From positions 248,001 through 312,000 of the forward strand of contig JADIYP010000006.1 of NCBI GenBank assembly GCA_016705235.1: a stretch of 64,000 nt of DNA, given 5' to 3'. The notes beneath the pieces were generated by a model. The model was given only the letters and a program-made list of their open reading frames with translations. It made no database searches and was not told the DNA's origin. Below, one piece after another: positions 52,954-63,098 of the stretch. Numbering within the stretch: position 1 is the first letter of the stretch; each line of letters opens with the position of its first letter. The DNA is from Candidatus Leptovillus affinis (GTDB lineage Bacteria; Chloroflexota; Anaerolineae; Promineifilales; Promineifilaceae). The translations under genes and the position numbers were made by a program.

Positions 52954-54954
52954 ATGACGACTGCCGAACCATCAGCGCCAACCCAGCCCCGTAAACGCAA
53001 ATTCATCTGGATAACCATCCTCGTGTTGGTGTTGTTACTGATCGGCTGGTTGGGGCTGAAGGCATGGCGCATCGCGCAAACGACCCAATCTCTCCTGGCC
53101 CGGCAGGCTGAAGCAGAGACTTTAGCCGCAAATGGTCTGGCCGGATTAGACCCGGACAAAACGGAAGCGTTGGTCATGGGCGTGCGGAGCGATGTTTTGA
53201 CCCTGCAAAAAGAGGTCGCCCCTTTCTTACCGCTTATGCCCTATTTGGGTTGGGTTCCCAAATATGGCTCCACGCTTGTGATTGCCCCGCAGCTCTTAGA
53301 CATGGCCGTAGCCGGGCTGGACACGGCCGCTTACAGCATCCGTGGTCTCAAACCAGCGCTGGTCATCATGCAGCCGGGCGGCGACTCCCAGGAGAGCGCC
53401 TTAACGGTGTTGGCGCAAAGCTTGGCCAACGCGGAGCCAGATTTACGCGCCGCCAATGACTCTTTTGCCGGGGTGATGGCTGCGCGGGCGGCCATCGGCG
53501 ATACCAGCAACCTGCCCGGCCGGGTGCAGGATTTGTTCGCCAAGGCGGATGAGTGGCTGCCGCTGGCTGAGGATGGCCTAAAATTTGCCCTCATTGCGCC
53601 TGCGATGATGGGCATGGATGGTCCGCGCCGCTACTTGGTTATTGCGCAAAACGAAGATGAACTTCGGCCGACCGGCGGGTTTATTTCTGGCGCGGGAATT
53701 ATCACGATGATAGACGGCCGTATCCAGGACTTCACCTTCACCAACGCCTACAACATAGATAATTACCTGGAAAAGCCCTACGATATTCCTCCAGAACCCC
53801 TGGAAAAATTTATGGGGCTGGAATTATTCCTCTTCCGCGACGCCAACTTCTGGCCCGATTTCCCCACGTCGGCCGAAACGCTGATGGACCTTTACAGCTA
53901 TGGGCAGGATGCGCCGCAGCTAGATGGCGCCATCGCCTTGGACCAACGTTTCCTCCAGTTATTGATCGAGGCGCTTGGCACAGTAACGATTCCCGACGAA
54001 AACCTGGCGCTAAATGCTGGTAATCTTACCGACGCGCTGCGCCAGGCATGGGGCGTGCAGGAAGGGCAAAATGCCCAAGAATGGGTGACCACAAGGAAAG
54101 ATTTTTTAGGGCCTTTTGCCGGAGCCATCAAAAATAAAATCGAAACGGACTTTAGCTCTATTGATCTGCAACAACTGGCGGCCAATATGAACACGGCCGT
54201 GCAAACCAAACATTTGCAAATTTATACCCGCCATCCCCAGGAACAGGCTGTGCTGGATGAATTGGGCTGGGACGGCCGTCTCGCGCCCGCGCCAAACAGC
54301 GATTTCCTGGCCATCGTCGATACCAATGTGGGTTACTCCAAAGCCAATATCTACGTCGAAAAAACGGCCGACTACAACGTCACCCTGGATGACGCAGGCG
54401 CACATGCCGCTCTGACCCTTCAATACACCCACACCCGCCCGGATAACGGTCAGCCCTGCATCCATTACAACATTAACGTCTATAACGATCTGCCCGATTA
54501 CCTGACGCTGGCCGACGCCTGCTACTGGAACTATTTGCGGATTTATGTGCCCGAAGGCAGCCAACTTATCACGTCTACCGTCCATACCATACCTGGCGAA
54601 TCCCACATCTTTGGCCAGACGTGGCAAGGTCCGGCTCAGGTACTATCCGAAACGGCCGGGCTGACAACGTTTGCCAACTACCTGCTCCTGCCAATGGGAC
54701 AAACTCTGGAAAGCCGGTACGAGTATTTGCTGCCAACTGTGGTGAGTACCGACGAGAACGGCCGTAAAACCTACCATCTCGACGTCATCCAACAAGCCGG
54801 CAACCACTCATTTCCGTTCAACGCCGCCATCACTCTGCCGGAAGGGGCGCAGGTCTTGTCGGCGACGCCCGCGCCCACGGCCGTTAACGGCCGTACACTG
54901 CAATTCAAATTAAATATAGACACCAATAGCCAGATTACAGTACAGTATCAATGA
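52954..54954 (+). CDS. DUF4012 domain protein
   Basis: 666 residues with an N-terminal membrane helix (FIWITILVLVLLLIGWLGLKAW). The DUF4012 core RRYLVIAQNEDELRPTGGFISGAGIITMIDGRIQDFTFTNAYNIDN is near residue 228, and the rest is a large extracytoplasmic domain ending in an Ig-like part. Such proteins occur with polysaccharide genes in Actinobacteria, Chloroflexota and others; biochemical function is unknown. AAGGA precedes the ATG and the gene is 14 bp after the GT2. Confidence 0.9.
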   Translation: MTTAEPSAPTQPRKRKFIWITILVLVLLLIGWLGLKAWRIAQTTQSLLARQAEAETLAANGLAGLDPDKTEALVMGVRSDVLTLQKEVAPFLPLMPYLGWVPKYGSTLVIAPQLLDMAVAGLDTAAYSIRGLKPALVIMQPGGDSQESALTVLAQSLANAEPDLRAANDSFAGVMAARAAIGDTSNLPGRVQDLFAKADEWLPLAEDGLKFALIAPAMMGMDGPRRYLVIAQNEDELRPTGGFISGAGIITMIDGRIQDFTFTNAYNIDNYLEKPYDIPPEPLEKFMGLELFLFRDANFWPDFPTSAETLMDLYSYGQDAPQLDGAIALDQRFLQLLIEALGTVTIPDENLALNAGNLTDALRQAWGVQEGQNAQEWVTTRKDFLGPFAGAIKNKIETDFSSIDLQQLAANMNTAVQTKHLQIYTRHPQEQAVLDELGWDGRLAPAPNSDFLAIVDTNVGYSKANIYVEKTADYNVTLDDAGAHAALTLQYTHTRPDNGQPCIHYNINVYNDLPDYLTLADACYWNYLRIYVPEGSQLITSTVHTIPGESHIFGQTWQGPAQVLSETAGLTTFANYLLLPMGQTLESRYEYLLPTVVSTDENGRKTYHLDVIQQAGNHSFPFNAAITLPEGAQVLSATPAPTAVNGRTLQFKLNIDTNSQITVQYQ

Positions 54955-55031
54955 TTGGATGCCGTCATCTTGCGGCATGTACGCATCATTTTATGTCTAA
55001 ACGCACAATCAATTTCCAAAGGTAATTACCT

Positions 55032-55949
55032 ATGTTACGCCGATTATTTGTTCTTCTTTCCTTGTTTGCGCTCACAGTGTTGATCGTCTACGTACCGCGT
55101 CAGAACATCAGCCACGCCGCCAGCCCATTTGTCCAAACACGCATCACCCGCACGCCAACCCCCGCCCCCCTGCCGCCCACGGACGTGCCGCCAGACAACC
55201 CGCCGCCAACGGCTCAGGCGACAGAAGCGCCGACGCTTCCCCCAACCAACACGCCCATTCCAGTCACCCTGGTAGCCACGCCTGTCGGTGGCTTCCTGCC
55301 GACGGCTTCGGCCTGCGGCACGCCGCCAACCGTGCAAACACGCGGCAACACTCTGGTGCGCTCTGGTCCGGGAACCACGTACCCCTCAGTTGGCCAACTG
55401 GTCTATTTGGAAGTGCGGCCAATCGCCGGGCGTGCCGGTGATGCGGCCTGGTGGCTGATTGGGCTGGCCAACGGCCAAACTGGCTGGATAGCCAATGATG
55501 TTGTCGTGGTGCATGGCTACACCGGCGACGTGCCCATCGTGGCCGCACCGGCCATTAATGGGCAAACACCCACGGCCGGCGCGCCGTGGCAGCCCACGGC
55601 CGTTCCCGGCTGCCCAACCTCTACGCCTACCGCCATCCCCCCGACCCAAACGGCCACACCGCTGCCCACCAGCACCCAAACGGCCGTCCCCCAAACCACA
55701 GCCACCGCCAGCCCGACAGCCGAGTCGGCGCTGCCAACCGCCACGGCAACATCCGTCGTGCCCACGGCGGCCGTGGGCACGGCCGCCGTCGAGGCTGAAT
55801 CGGTTGACACTACTGGAGAAGCCACGCCAGAAGCAACGGCCGTGCCCCTGGACGACAACGCCGGTAGTGGTGTGGCCGCGCTGCCCTGCGCCAGCGCGGC
55901 TATGGGTCTGGCGGTTGCCGCCTTCTTCCTCAGCCGGCGATTCTGGTAA
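55032..55949 (+). CDS. Secreted SH3b-domain protein with Pro/Thr stalk and C-terminal anchor
   Basis: 305 residues. Signal peptide, Pro/Thr linker, then a bacterial SH3 domain (about 95-170: TRGNTLVRSGPGTTYPSVGQLV, then WWLIGLANGQTGWIANDVVVV), a second Thr/Pro/Ala stalk, and a C-terminal helix ALPCASAAMGLAVAAFFLS followed by RRFW. SH3b domains bind cell-wall or protein ligands. The next gene begins directly at its stop. Confidence 0.85.
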   Translation: MLRRLFVLLSLFALTVLIVYVPRQNISHAASPFVQTRITRTPTPAPLPPTDVPPDNPPPTAQATEAPTLPPTNTPIPVTLVATPVGGFLPTASACGTPPTVQTRGNTLVRSGPGTTYPSVGQLVYLEVRPIAGRAGDAAWWLIGLANGQTGWIANDVVVVHGYTGDVPIVAAPAINGQTPTAGAPWQPTAVPGCPTSTPTAIPPTQTATPLPTSTQTAVPQTTATASPTAESALPTATATSVVPTAAVGTAAVEAESVDTTGEATPEATAVPLDDNAGSGVAALPCASAAMGLAVAAFFLSRRFW

Positions 55950-57355
55950 TTGCGTACATCATCCACATTTACATTCCTGGTGTTTGTTGGCCTGGCTTCG
56001 TTGGACAACGCCGCCGCCGGGGTGCTGCCGCCGCTCTACGCCATCATTGCCCGCGAATTTCAGGCCAATGAAGCGGCTTTGGGGCTGGTAACGGCCGTTT
56101 ACCTGCTCATCGCCGCCGCTTCCGCTGCCTATTGGGGCTATCGGGGGGATCGCAGCAGCCGCCACAAACTGCTCCTGGGCGGCACGCTGCTCTGGGGTGC
56201 AGCCATGATTGTGACCAGTTTGGCGCGCACGTTTCCCCAATTTATTGCCAGCCAAATGGCTACGGCCGTCGGCGTTGGCTCGATTGCGTCCGTAGGTTTT
56301 AGCGTCATCAGCGATGTCATCCCGGCTGGACGGCGCGGTTTGGCGCTCAGTGTGTGGGGCATTTCCCAATCACTGGGGCGGCGCTGGGCGCAGCCCTGGC
56401 TGGAACATTAGGCGCTGGGGATTGGCGACGGCCGTTCTGGGTCATTGCCGGATTGGGCTTCCTCTTTGCCTTCCTCTACATCTTCGCCGACGAACCGCGC
56501 CGCGGCCAGGCCGAGCCAGACCTCAAGCCCCTGTTCGCCGCTGGCGGCAGCTACGATTACCAAATCAACCGCGCCGACATTCGGCACATTTTTGCCCGTC
56601 GCTCCAATATCTGGCTCTCGCTGCAACTCATGTTTGCCACGCTCTCTTTTGGCTCAACCATTTGGGTTCCACGATGGGCCATCGCGCGCGTTCAGGCGCT
56701 TGGCTATTCTCTGGAAGTCTCCACTGTAGTAGGCAATTTGTTCGTCATTTTGTTCAGCACAGGGATTTTGTTTGGCATTTTTGCCGGCTACCTGGGCGAC
56801 CGCTGGCAAAAGAACGATCCTCAGGGCCGCACCAAGTTAGCCATGATTGGCATAATCGGTTCAGTGCCTTTTTTTATTCTCACTTTCTTCATGCCTATTC
56901 GCGGCGTAACGCTGCCGCCAGACGGCACTGTGATGCAGTTGTCGTGGTCGGTGCTGATGCTGTTGTTTACCAATGCCTCCGTCCTGGCCTTGTTTCTGGT
57001 CGCCTTTATCGCCATGGCGCTGCTGGCCGTCGATGGTCCCAATTGGGCTGCTTTGATTACCGATGTGAATTTGCCCGAACACCGGGGCACGGTTTTAGGC
57101 ATTACCCGCGTGGTGCGCGCCGTCGGCGAAGCCGTCAGCATTGGGTTAACCGGGCTGGTTTTGGCGGCGCTGACGCAGCATTTCCCGCCGCCTAACAATT
57201 ATGGGCTGGGTTTGGCGATTTTTCAGTTACTCGCCATCCCTGCGGGCCTTTGCTACTATGGCGCTCGCAAAAGTGTGCCGGCCGATATTCAGGCCGTGCG
57301 GCAGACGCTGCAAGAACGCGCCGCCACGGCCGTGCATATAGAGAGTACCACCTGA
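55950..57355 (+). pseudogene. MFS transporter, frameshifted
   Basis: Two overlapping frames make one 12-helix transporter. The N-terminal part (55950-56411, TTG start) reads to LSVWGISQSLGRRWAQ and stops. The second frame (56354-57355) reads GAALGAALAGTLGAGDWRRPFWVIAG. Adding one G to the G run near 56379 restores LSVWGISQSLGAALGAALAG. Motifs: YRGDRSSRHKLLLGG (loop 2-3) and a C-terminal helix bundle. A real frameshift or a homopolymer error is equally possible. Substrate unknown. It is directly coupled to the SH3b gene. Confidence 0.85.
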
Positions 57356-57358
57356 CCT

Positions 57359-58267
57359 ATGTCATCTTTTAACCGTTTGCTGCTGGCCTGCTGGCTGCTC
57401 TTGATTGGGTTTTCCACAGCGTGCGCCACTGCCCACATTCCCGCACCGCTCCCCACGGCCGTACCCACGGCCGTAGCCACCCCTGCGCCCTTACCAACCG
57501 CCACTGCCCTTCCACCGGTTACTCCAACCAAAGGTGCCGATACGGCCGTTTCGTCCGTCCAGGTCCCTACCTACACCTATCAAATCATCAACGCCTACCC
57601 CCACGACCCCAACGCGTTTACCCAGGGACTCGTTTTTCACCGCGGCGTCCTTTATGAAGGGACAGGGCGCAACGGCTACTCTTCCATCCGCCTCACGAAT
57701 CTGGAAACTGGCAGCGTGTTACAACAGCGCGACCTCGGCGCTGAATATTTTGGCGAGGGCATCACCATCTGGCAAGACCGCCTGATCCAGCTAACCTGGC
57801 AATCTGGGGTTGGTTTTATCTACGATCTGACAACCTTCGCGCCCCTGGGTAGTTTTTCATATCCCGGCGAAGGCTGGGGATTGACCCACGACGACCAACG
57901 GTTGATCATGAGTGATGGCACAGATGTGATACGTTTTCTAGACCTGGAGAGTTTGGCGGAAAACGGCCGTATCCAGGTCCACGACCAAAACGGGCCAGTC
58001 ATGCAGCTGAACGAATTGGAATATATCAACGGCGAAATCTGGGCCAACATCTGGCAAACCAACACCATCGCCCGTATCTCGCCGCAAACCGGGCAAGTCG
58101 TCGGCTGGATCGACCTGACAGGCTTGCTCAACCCCGCCGACCTTACCCAGCCCGCCGACGTCCTCAATGGCATCGCCTACGACGCCAACCACGACCGCCT
58201 CTTTGTCACCGGCAAATGGTGGCCCAAATTATTTGAAATCAAACTCATACTGGAACCCAGCTCATGA
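57359..58267 (+). CDS. Glutaminyl-peptide cyclotransferase (bacterial/plant type), lipoprotein
   Basis: 302 residues. Signal sequence with LLLIGFSTAC lipobox-like end, Pro/Thr spacer, then a beta-propeller of the glutamine cyclotransferase family: YPHDPNAFTQGLVFHRGVLYEGTGRNGYSSI, EYFGEGITIW, GEGWGLTHDDQRLIMSDGT, LNELEYINGEIWANIWQTN, VLNGIAYDANHDRLFVTGKWWPKLFEI. It converts N-terminal Gln of peptides to pyroglutamate outside the cell. ATGA overlap with the next gene shows coupling. Confidence 0.94.
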   Translation: MSSFNRLLLACWLLLIGFSTACATAHIPAPLPTAVPTAVATPAPLPTATALPPVTPTKGADTAVSSVQVPTYTYQIINAYPHDPNAFTQGLVFHRGVLYEGTGRNGYSSIRLTNLETGSVLQQRDLGAEYFGEGITIWQDRLIQLTWQSGVGFIYDLTTFAPLGSFSYPGEGWGLTHDDQRLIMSDGTDVIRFLDLESLAENGRIQVHDQNGPVMQLNELEYINGEIWANIWQTNTIARISPQTGQVVGWIDLTGLLNPADLTQPADVLNGIAYDANHDRLFVTGKWWPKLFEIKLILEPSS

Positions 58268-59457
58268 CCGCATTCACCACCCAACAGCAACCACCAGTCA
58301 CGCAACGCGAAAAACTGCTCAAAACCATCGGCTATTACGCCGGGTTTTTATGTATCGGGCTGGCGGCTTCGGTGATTGGCCCCACGCTCCCAGGCCTGGC
58401 CGAAAACACAAACACCCAACTCGGCCAGATTAGCATTCTCTTTTCGGCTCGATCCGTTGGTTTTTTGATTGGCGCGCTGGCCGGCGGGCGCATCTATGAC
58501 CGGCTGCCCGGCCATCCGGTGCTGGCGGCCGGTTTACTGGGCATGGCGCTCACCATTGCCCTCACGCCAACTATCTCGCTCCTGTGGCTGCTGGTGCTGG
58601 TCGTCCTGTTGTTGGGCATCTCAGAATCGATGCTGGATGTGGGCACGAACACCATGCTGCCCTGGCTGCACCACAACAACGTCGCGCCGTACATGAATGG
58701 CCTGCATTTTTTCTTCGGTCTGGGCGCGCTTCTTTCGCCGATTGTCGTCGCCCAGGCCATTTTGCGCAGCGGCGACATGACCTATGCCTACTGGCTGCTC
58801 GCGCTGATTATGCTCCCGGCGGCGGTGTGGATTTTGCCTCAGCGCAGCCCACGACCGGCGGTTAAAACGGCCGTTACCCGCGAAGCCCCGCCCAACTATC
58901 TGCTAGTCAGCCTGATTACCCTGTTCTTCTTCCTCTATGTCGGCGCAGAAACCAGCTTCGGCGGTTGGATTTACACCTACGCCGTTAGAACCAACCTGGC
59001 AACAATCACCATGGCGGCTTACCTCACCTCCATATTTTGGGGATCGCTCACCGTGGGGCGGCTGTTGTCCGTACCGCTGGCGAATCGGCTGCGGCCGCGC
59101 AAAATCCTCGCTTTGGGAATTGTGGGAAGCCTGCTGAGTGTGGGGGTACTGCTCTTGTTTCCGGCGGCGGCCTGGGCAATGTGGCTGGGCACAATTGGCC
59201 TGGGCTTCTCGATGGCCCCAATTTTCCCCACCACACTGGCGATGGCGGAACGCAACATGCCGGTGACCGGCAAAACGACCGGTTGGTTTTTTGCCGGCGC
59301 CAGCCTGGGCGGGATGACGCTGCCCTGGTTGGTAGGGCAGTTATTCGACATTACCGGGCCTTATCTGGCCATGGCAGCGATTGGCGTGGGGGTTTTGGGC
59401 ACGGCCGTTGTGTTTGGCGTGTTACTCGCGGCTCTGCGGCGTCAACCGCCGCGCTGA
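58264..59457 (+). CDS. MFS transporter
   Basis: 397 residues, 12 predicted helices. Start ATG 58264 overlaps the cyclase stop (ATGA). Features: FLCIGLAASVIGPTLPGLAENTN, GGRIYDRLPGHPVLAAG (loop 2-3), and LGIVGSLLSVG, TLAMAERNMPVTGKTTGWFFAGASLGG. The FucP/AraJ-like layout, with long N-half loops, suggests sugars or small solutes, but the substrate cannot be assigned. It ends the plus-strand envelope run. Confidence 0.9.
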   Translation: MTAFTTQQQPPVTQREKLLKTIGYYAGFLCIGLAASVIGPTLPGLAENTNTQLGQISILFSARSVGFLIGALAGGRIYDRLPGHPVLAAGLLGMALTIALTPTISLLWLLVLVVLLLGISESMLDVGTNTMLPWLHHNNVAPYMNGLHFFFGLGALLSPIVVAQAILRSGDMTYAYWLLALIMLPAAVWILPQRSPRPAVKTAVTREAPPNYLLVSLITLFFFLYVGAETSFGGWIYTYAVRTNLATITMAAYLTSIFWGSLTVGRLLSVPLANRLRPRKILALGIVGSLLSVGVLLLFPAAAWAMWLGTIGLGFSMAPIFPTTLAMAERNMPVTGKTTGWFFAGASLGGMTLPWLVGQLFDITGPYLAMAAIGVGVLGTAVVFGVLLAALRRQPPR

Positions 59458-59495
59458 ACCAGTTAGAGCATGAAGCAGCCAGATATCCCAGCGAA

Positions 59496-59680
59496 GCAAC
59501 CATTTCTCCCGCGTCGGAACCATTTCTCCCGGCGAAGCAACCATTTCTCCCGGCGAAGCAACCATTTCTCCCGGCGAAGCAACCATTTCTCCCGGCGAAG
59601 CAACCATTTCTCCCGGTGAAGCAACCATTTCTCCCGCGTCGGAACGATTTATCCCGGTGAAGGAACCATTTCTCCGGAGG
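59496..59680. repeat. 21-bp minisatellite, about eight units
   Basis: GCAACCATTTCTCCCGGCGAA is repeated with small changes; outer units carry GCGTCGGAAC variants. It fills the 279-bp gap between the MFS gene and the convergent GT-C gene. On the minus strand every unit contains GGGAGAAATGG, that is a ribosome-site-like GGGAG 2-3 nt before an ATG. No confident gene uses it. Confidence 0.9.
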
Positions 59681-59736
59681 ATAACTCATTTGGGTGCTTA
59701 CAGATTGGTCCAATCTCCAATCTCCAGTCACGAATT

Positions 59737-61734
59737 TCAGTTTCGTAGGCTATTTTGTCCCGGTTCCAAAGGGGACGGGGTGAGAAGTTGGGAATAGGCG
59801 TTATCGGGTAACGGCCGTCCATCGGCCGTCCACGCCGGGAACCGTTCGCCAGACAAACCATCATACAATCCAATTTGCAAAGAAACGCCGTCCATCTGCT
59901 CCGGTTTGGGTATCGTGCGCACGTCGATGATGAGATCGCCCGGCTGCCAATAGCGCAGAGGCAACATGCCGCGCCAGGCATTGCCGTCCGCCTGCGCCAG
60001 CGGCGGCTGCCCCAATCGGCCAATATGCGTAAAAACCGTCACAAACGGCGTTAGCTCCGCCTGGATAGCCCAGGCCAATCGGACCTCCCAGGCATCGTCA
60101 TGGTCGGTAATTTCCACACTTTGCAGGCAAACATCCTGGCCAAATTGAGCCAGAACACACGAATCGCCCTCCTGTTTTTCCAGACCCCCAACGCGTTGCA
60201 GGGTAAAATTGCCCGCTGCGTCATAGCGGCTGAGGTAAACAGCGTCATACTCTTGGGCGAGCGCATAAATCTCCTGCGGCTGGGCAATCACGCCGCGCAT
60301 GTCCACCTGAAAAGGCCCTTCCGCGCGCTCAACTTCATCAATGGATGGAACTGCCTTAGACAACGTTTGCAGCGCGCCGCCCACCTGCATGGCCGGAAAC
60401 TCACCCAAATCGACCACAACCGGAGCCAAAGTAACGCCCCAGTAACCAAACGGATAAGGCTCTACCCGTGGGCTGAAACGATCGGGGAAATTGATGAAGA
60501 GGAAACGGCCGTCCTGCCCGCCAATTTCCGCAACCAATGCTTGTAAATGAGTAGTACCAACCTGGTACATGGCCTGAAAACCGGCCAACTGCCAGACGCT
60601 GCCGCCAAAAATCACGCCCAACACCACCAGCCCTAAGGCGTTGATAGCCGGGCGACGGCCGTTGTCCGATGGCCAGAAAGCGCACACCAGCATCCAGGTT
60701 GCCCCGGGCGCAACAAAATAAAGCAAACGCTGGCTGTATTGAACGTAGCTGAAGGGCAAGCCAATCAGCGCAGGTGATGCGCCCAGCACGCCCCACAAGA
60801 GGCCGGCGCTGGCCAGCAGGCCACGGCCGCGCCACACGCCAACAACCCACAAACCGATCAGCGCGCAGGAAAAAATGGCCAGCCAGGTTACGGCCGTTAA
60901 CTGACTGCTGCCCTTCAGCCAGGCGACTGGAAAAACGAAACCCTGGAGGAAAAAAGCGCTTACCCGCCAATCGAGACCGGGGCGGGTAATACCGGCTTCG
61001 CGCGGCACAAACCACCAGATGGCCAAAAACAGGATGGCGACCAATAGATAGGATAACGGCCGTAACCACCCATTGCGGATTGGATGTCGCCAACTCGACA
61101 AAACAGCCAGAAGGCTGCTTTTCTGCGCCCGCAGCACGGCTTCAAACGCCAGCGGTAATACACCAAACGGAGCTGTGCTTTCTTGCACCATCAAGCCAAC
61201 AATAAAAATAAACAGGCTGAGCAACCAGAGCCAGTACCCGCTGCGCCGACGGCTCGTCAGATAGAGCAGCCAGGTCGCGTTTTGCAGGGCTAAGACCATG
61301 GGCTGCTGCGGCGCAGCCCAACTGATGGCTTGCTGGGACAAGGGATAGACGCCAAACAGGGCAACGGCCGTCAAAGCAGCCCAGCGCGAGAAACCCATGC
61401 GCCGGCTGAGGGCAAACAAAAAGGCTACATTGAGCAAATGCCAGATAATTTGCAGCCAATGCAGCGCATACACATGCAGCAGCCCATCGGCGCCAAAAAA
61501 GAGGCGGTTATACAGCATGGTTCCTGGGCGATAAAACTGGTAATCGGGAAACGGCCGTAACAACTCCCCCCAGCCAATGCCTACAACCCGCCCAAACCAC
61601 TCCGGATCATCCCAAATCAAACCAAACTTTAAAGCTGGTGCATACAACCAAAGGATCCCCCACAACAATAGAAGCCACGCTAAGACAAACAGCCCCTGAG
61701 AACCACGAAATGAGAGTGTTTTCGCCTTGACCAC
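59737..61734 (-). CDS. GT-C-type membrane glycosyltransferase-like protein
   Basis: 665 residues with about eleven membrane helices in the first 430 residues and a soluble C-terminal part of 230. The first extracytoplasmic loop has LIWDDPEWFGRV, the Asp pair expected of GT-C enzymes that use polyprenyl-linked sugars, followed by YQFYRPGTMLYNRLFF. The C-terminal domain has an Ig-like fold by pattern. It may glycosylate surface proteins or glycans; the many Thr/Pro stalks in the window are candidate acceptors, which is inference. Confidence 0.82.
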   Translation of the reverse strand: MVKAKTLSFRGSQGLFVLAWLLLLWGILWLYAPALKFGLIWDDPEWFGRVVGIGWGELLRPFPDYQFYRPGTMLYNRLFFGADGLLHVYALHWLQIIWHLLNVAFLFALSRRMGFSRWAALTAVALFGVYPLSQQAISWAAPQQPMVLALQNATWLLYLTSRRRSGYWLWLLSLFIFIVGLMVQESTAPFGVLPLAFEAVLRAQKSSLLAVLSSWRHPIRNGWLRPLSYLLVAILFLAIWWFVPREAGITRPGLDWRVSAFFLQGFVFPVAWLKGSSQLTAVTWLAIFSCALIGLWVVGVWRGRGLLASAGLLWGVLGASPALIGLPFSYVQYSQRLLYFVAPGATWMLVCAFWPSDNGRRPAINALGLVVLGVIFGGSVWQLAGFQAMYQVGTTHLQALVAEIGGQDGRFLFINFPDRFSPRVEPYPFGYWGVTLAPVVVDLGEFPAMQVGGALQTLSKAVPSIDEVERAEGPFQVDMRGVIAQPQEIYALAQEYDAVYLSRYDAAGNFTLQRVGGLEKQEGDSCVLAQFGQDVCLQSVEITDHDDAWEVRLAWAIQAELTPFVTVFTHIGRLGQPPLAQADGNAWRGMLPLRYWQPGDLIIDVRTIPKPEQMDGVSLQIGLYDGLSGERFPAWTADGRPLPDNAYSQLLTPSPLEPGQNSLRN

Positions 61735-61879
61735 AACAACAGATCATAGCCCAAATCCACTTCTAAGACTACATATGAGCTTGATTAACACCAGAGTACC
61801 CATATTGCCAATACTATCAAACTCAGTATAATCAAAGAAAAATGCCAGGTAAAACTGGTACGAAAGAGGGCAAAACATC

Positions 61880-63055
61880 TTGGCAAGCAACTCAATTGGA
61901 ACGGGGAGTGGTGTTTCTGAACACCCCATGGATTTTTTGTTACAAACTGATTTCAGCATGCCCGTCACCGGAGAAATTCGGTACGGCCATGTTGTAGAGC
62001 TCCGAAACAATGAAATACTGGTTGATATCGGCGCCAAATCAGAAGGCGTGATAACCAGTCGAGAAGTAGAAGGTCTCGACGATAAAACACGTGCAAGCTT
62101 AGAAATCGGCAAGAAAATACCTGTCTACGTAGTTGATCCAGAAGACGAATCTGGTAATACAATTTTATCGTACGTCAAAGCAGCCGCAGAACAGGATTGG
62201 CTAATCACGGAAGACCTACTCAATTCCCAGGAAGTCTACGAAACAGTGATTGTCGGCTACAATCGCGGCGGCGTACTTGTTAAAGTAGGCCACCTGCGTG
62301 GTTTCGTGCCAAATTCGCAATTGCAGCCATCCCGCCAGGCCGTCATCAACAACAACAAAGAAAGAGACTCAGAACCATCACCATTTCAGAAACTCGTCGG
62401 CAAAAAAATATACCTGAAAGTTATCGAAGCCGACCGCGAGAAAAACCGTCTCATTCTCTCGGAAAAAGTTGCCGCACAAGAAATCCGCGACGCACGGCGG
62501 GGTGAACTTCTTGAGTCCATTCAAGAGGGAGATATTCGGGAAGGGCGCGTAGTAAACCTGGCTGACTTCGGCGCTTTCATCGACATCGGCGGAATCGAGG
62601 GCCTGGTACACCTTTCAGAGTTAAGCTGGAAGCGCATCAACAACCCTTCGGAAAAACTAAGTGTCGGAGACAACGTAAACGTCTGCGTCCTAAAAATCGA
62701 CCAGGAACGGCAGCGTCTAGCCCTCAGCATTAAACGGTTAGAATCCGACCCCTGGACTCTGATCAAAGAAAATTATCGAGATGGCCAACTAACCACAGCA
62801 ACCATCACAAAACTGACCAAGTTTGGCGCTTTCGCTCGCTTACACGATGAGTATGAACTCGAAGGACTCATCCACATTTCTGAATTGTCAGATGAACACG
62901 TCAATCATCCGCGAGAAGTTGTGAAACCAACGCAAGAAGTGACCGTTCGCATTATCCGCATTGATCCTGAACAGCGACAGCTGGGTTTAAGCTTAAAACA
63001 AGTTGCATCCGCCGAATATCTGGAAACAGATCTGGAGATGCTAAATTCTGCTTAA
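61880..63055 (+). CDS. rpsA: 30S ribosomal protein S1-type protein, four S1 domains
   Basis: 391 residues from TTG 61880 (AGAGGG about 9 nt upstream; the ATG at 61928 has no ribosome site). Four S1 RNA-binding domains: about 30-100 (GEIRYGHVVELRNNEILVDIGAKSEGVI), 115-190, 215-285 (GRVVNLADFGAFIDIGGIEGLVHLSELSW), and 300-375 (ATITKLTKFGAFARLHDEYELEGLIHISEL). It matches compact S1 proteins of Gram-positive and Chloroflexota type. No ACGGCCGT octamer occurs in it, unlike most of the window. Confidence 0.93.
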   Translation: MASNSIGTGSGVSEHPMDFLLQTDFSMPVTGEIRYGHVVELRNNEILVDIGAKSEGVITSREVEGLDDKTRASLEIGKKIPVYVVDPEDESGNTILSYVKAAAEQDWLITEDLLNSQEVYETVIVGYNRGGVLVKVGHLRGFVPNSQLQPSRQAVINNNKERDSEPSPFQKLVGKKIYLKVIEADREKNRLILSEKVAAQEIRDARRGELLESIQEGDIREGRVVNLADFGAFIDIGGIEGLVHLSELSWKRINNPSEKLSVGDNVNVCVLKIDQERQRLALSIKRLESDPWTLIKENYRDGQLTTATITKLTKFGAFARLHDEYELEGLIHISELSDEHVNHPREVVKPTQEVTVRIIRIDPEQRQLGLSLKQVASAEYLETDLEMLNSA

Positions 63056-63098
63056 GCGAACCCTGTTTCCGCATTCAGCAGATTCGAGGTGAAAAACA

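Noticed and set aside
59496..59680. CRISPR-like short repeat
   Set aside because: The 21-bp units are directly abutting with no spacers.
59351..59731. Minus-strand small protein across the minisatellite (GEMVASP repeats)
   Set aside because: It exists only because 21 is a multiple of three; no ribosome spacing or conserved end supports it.
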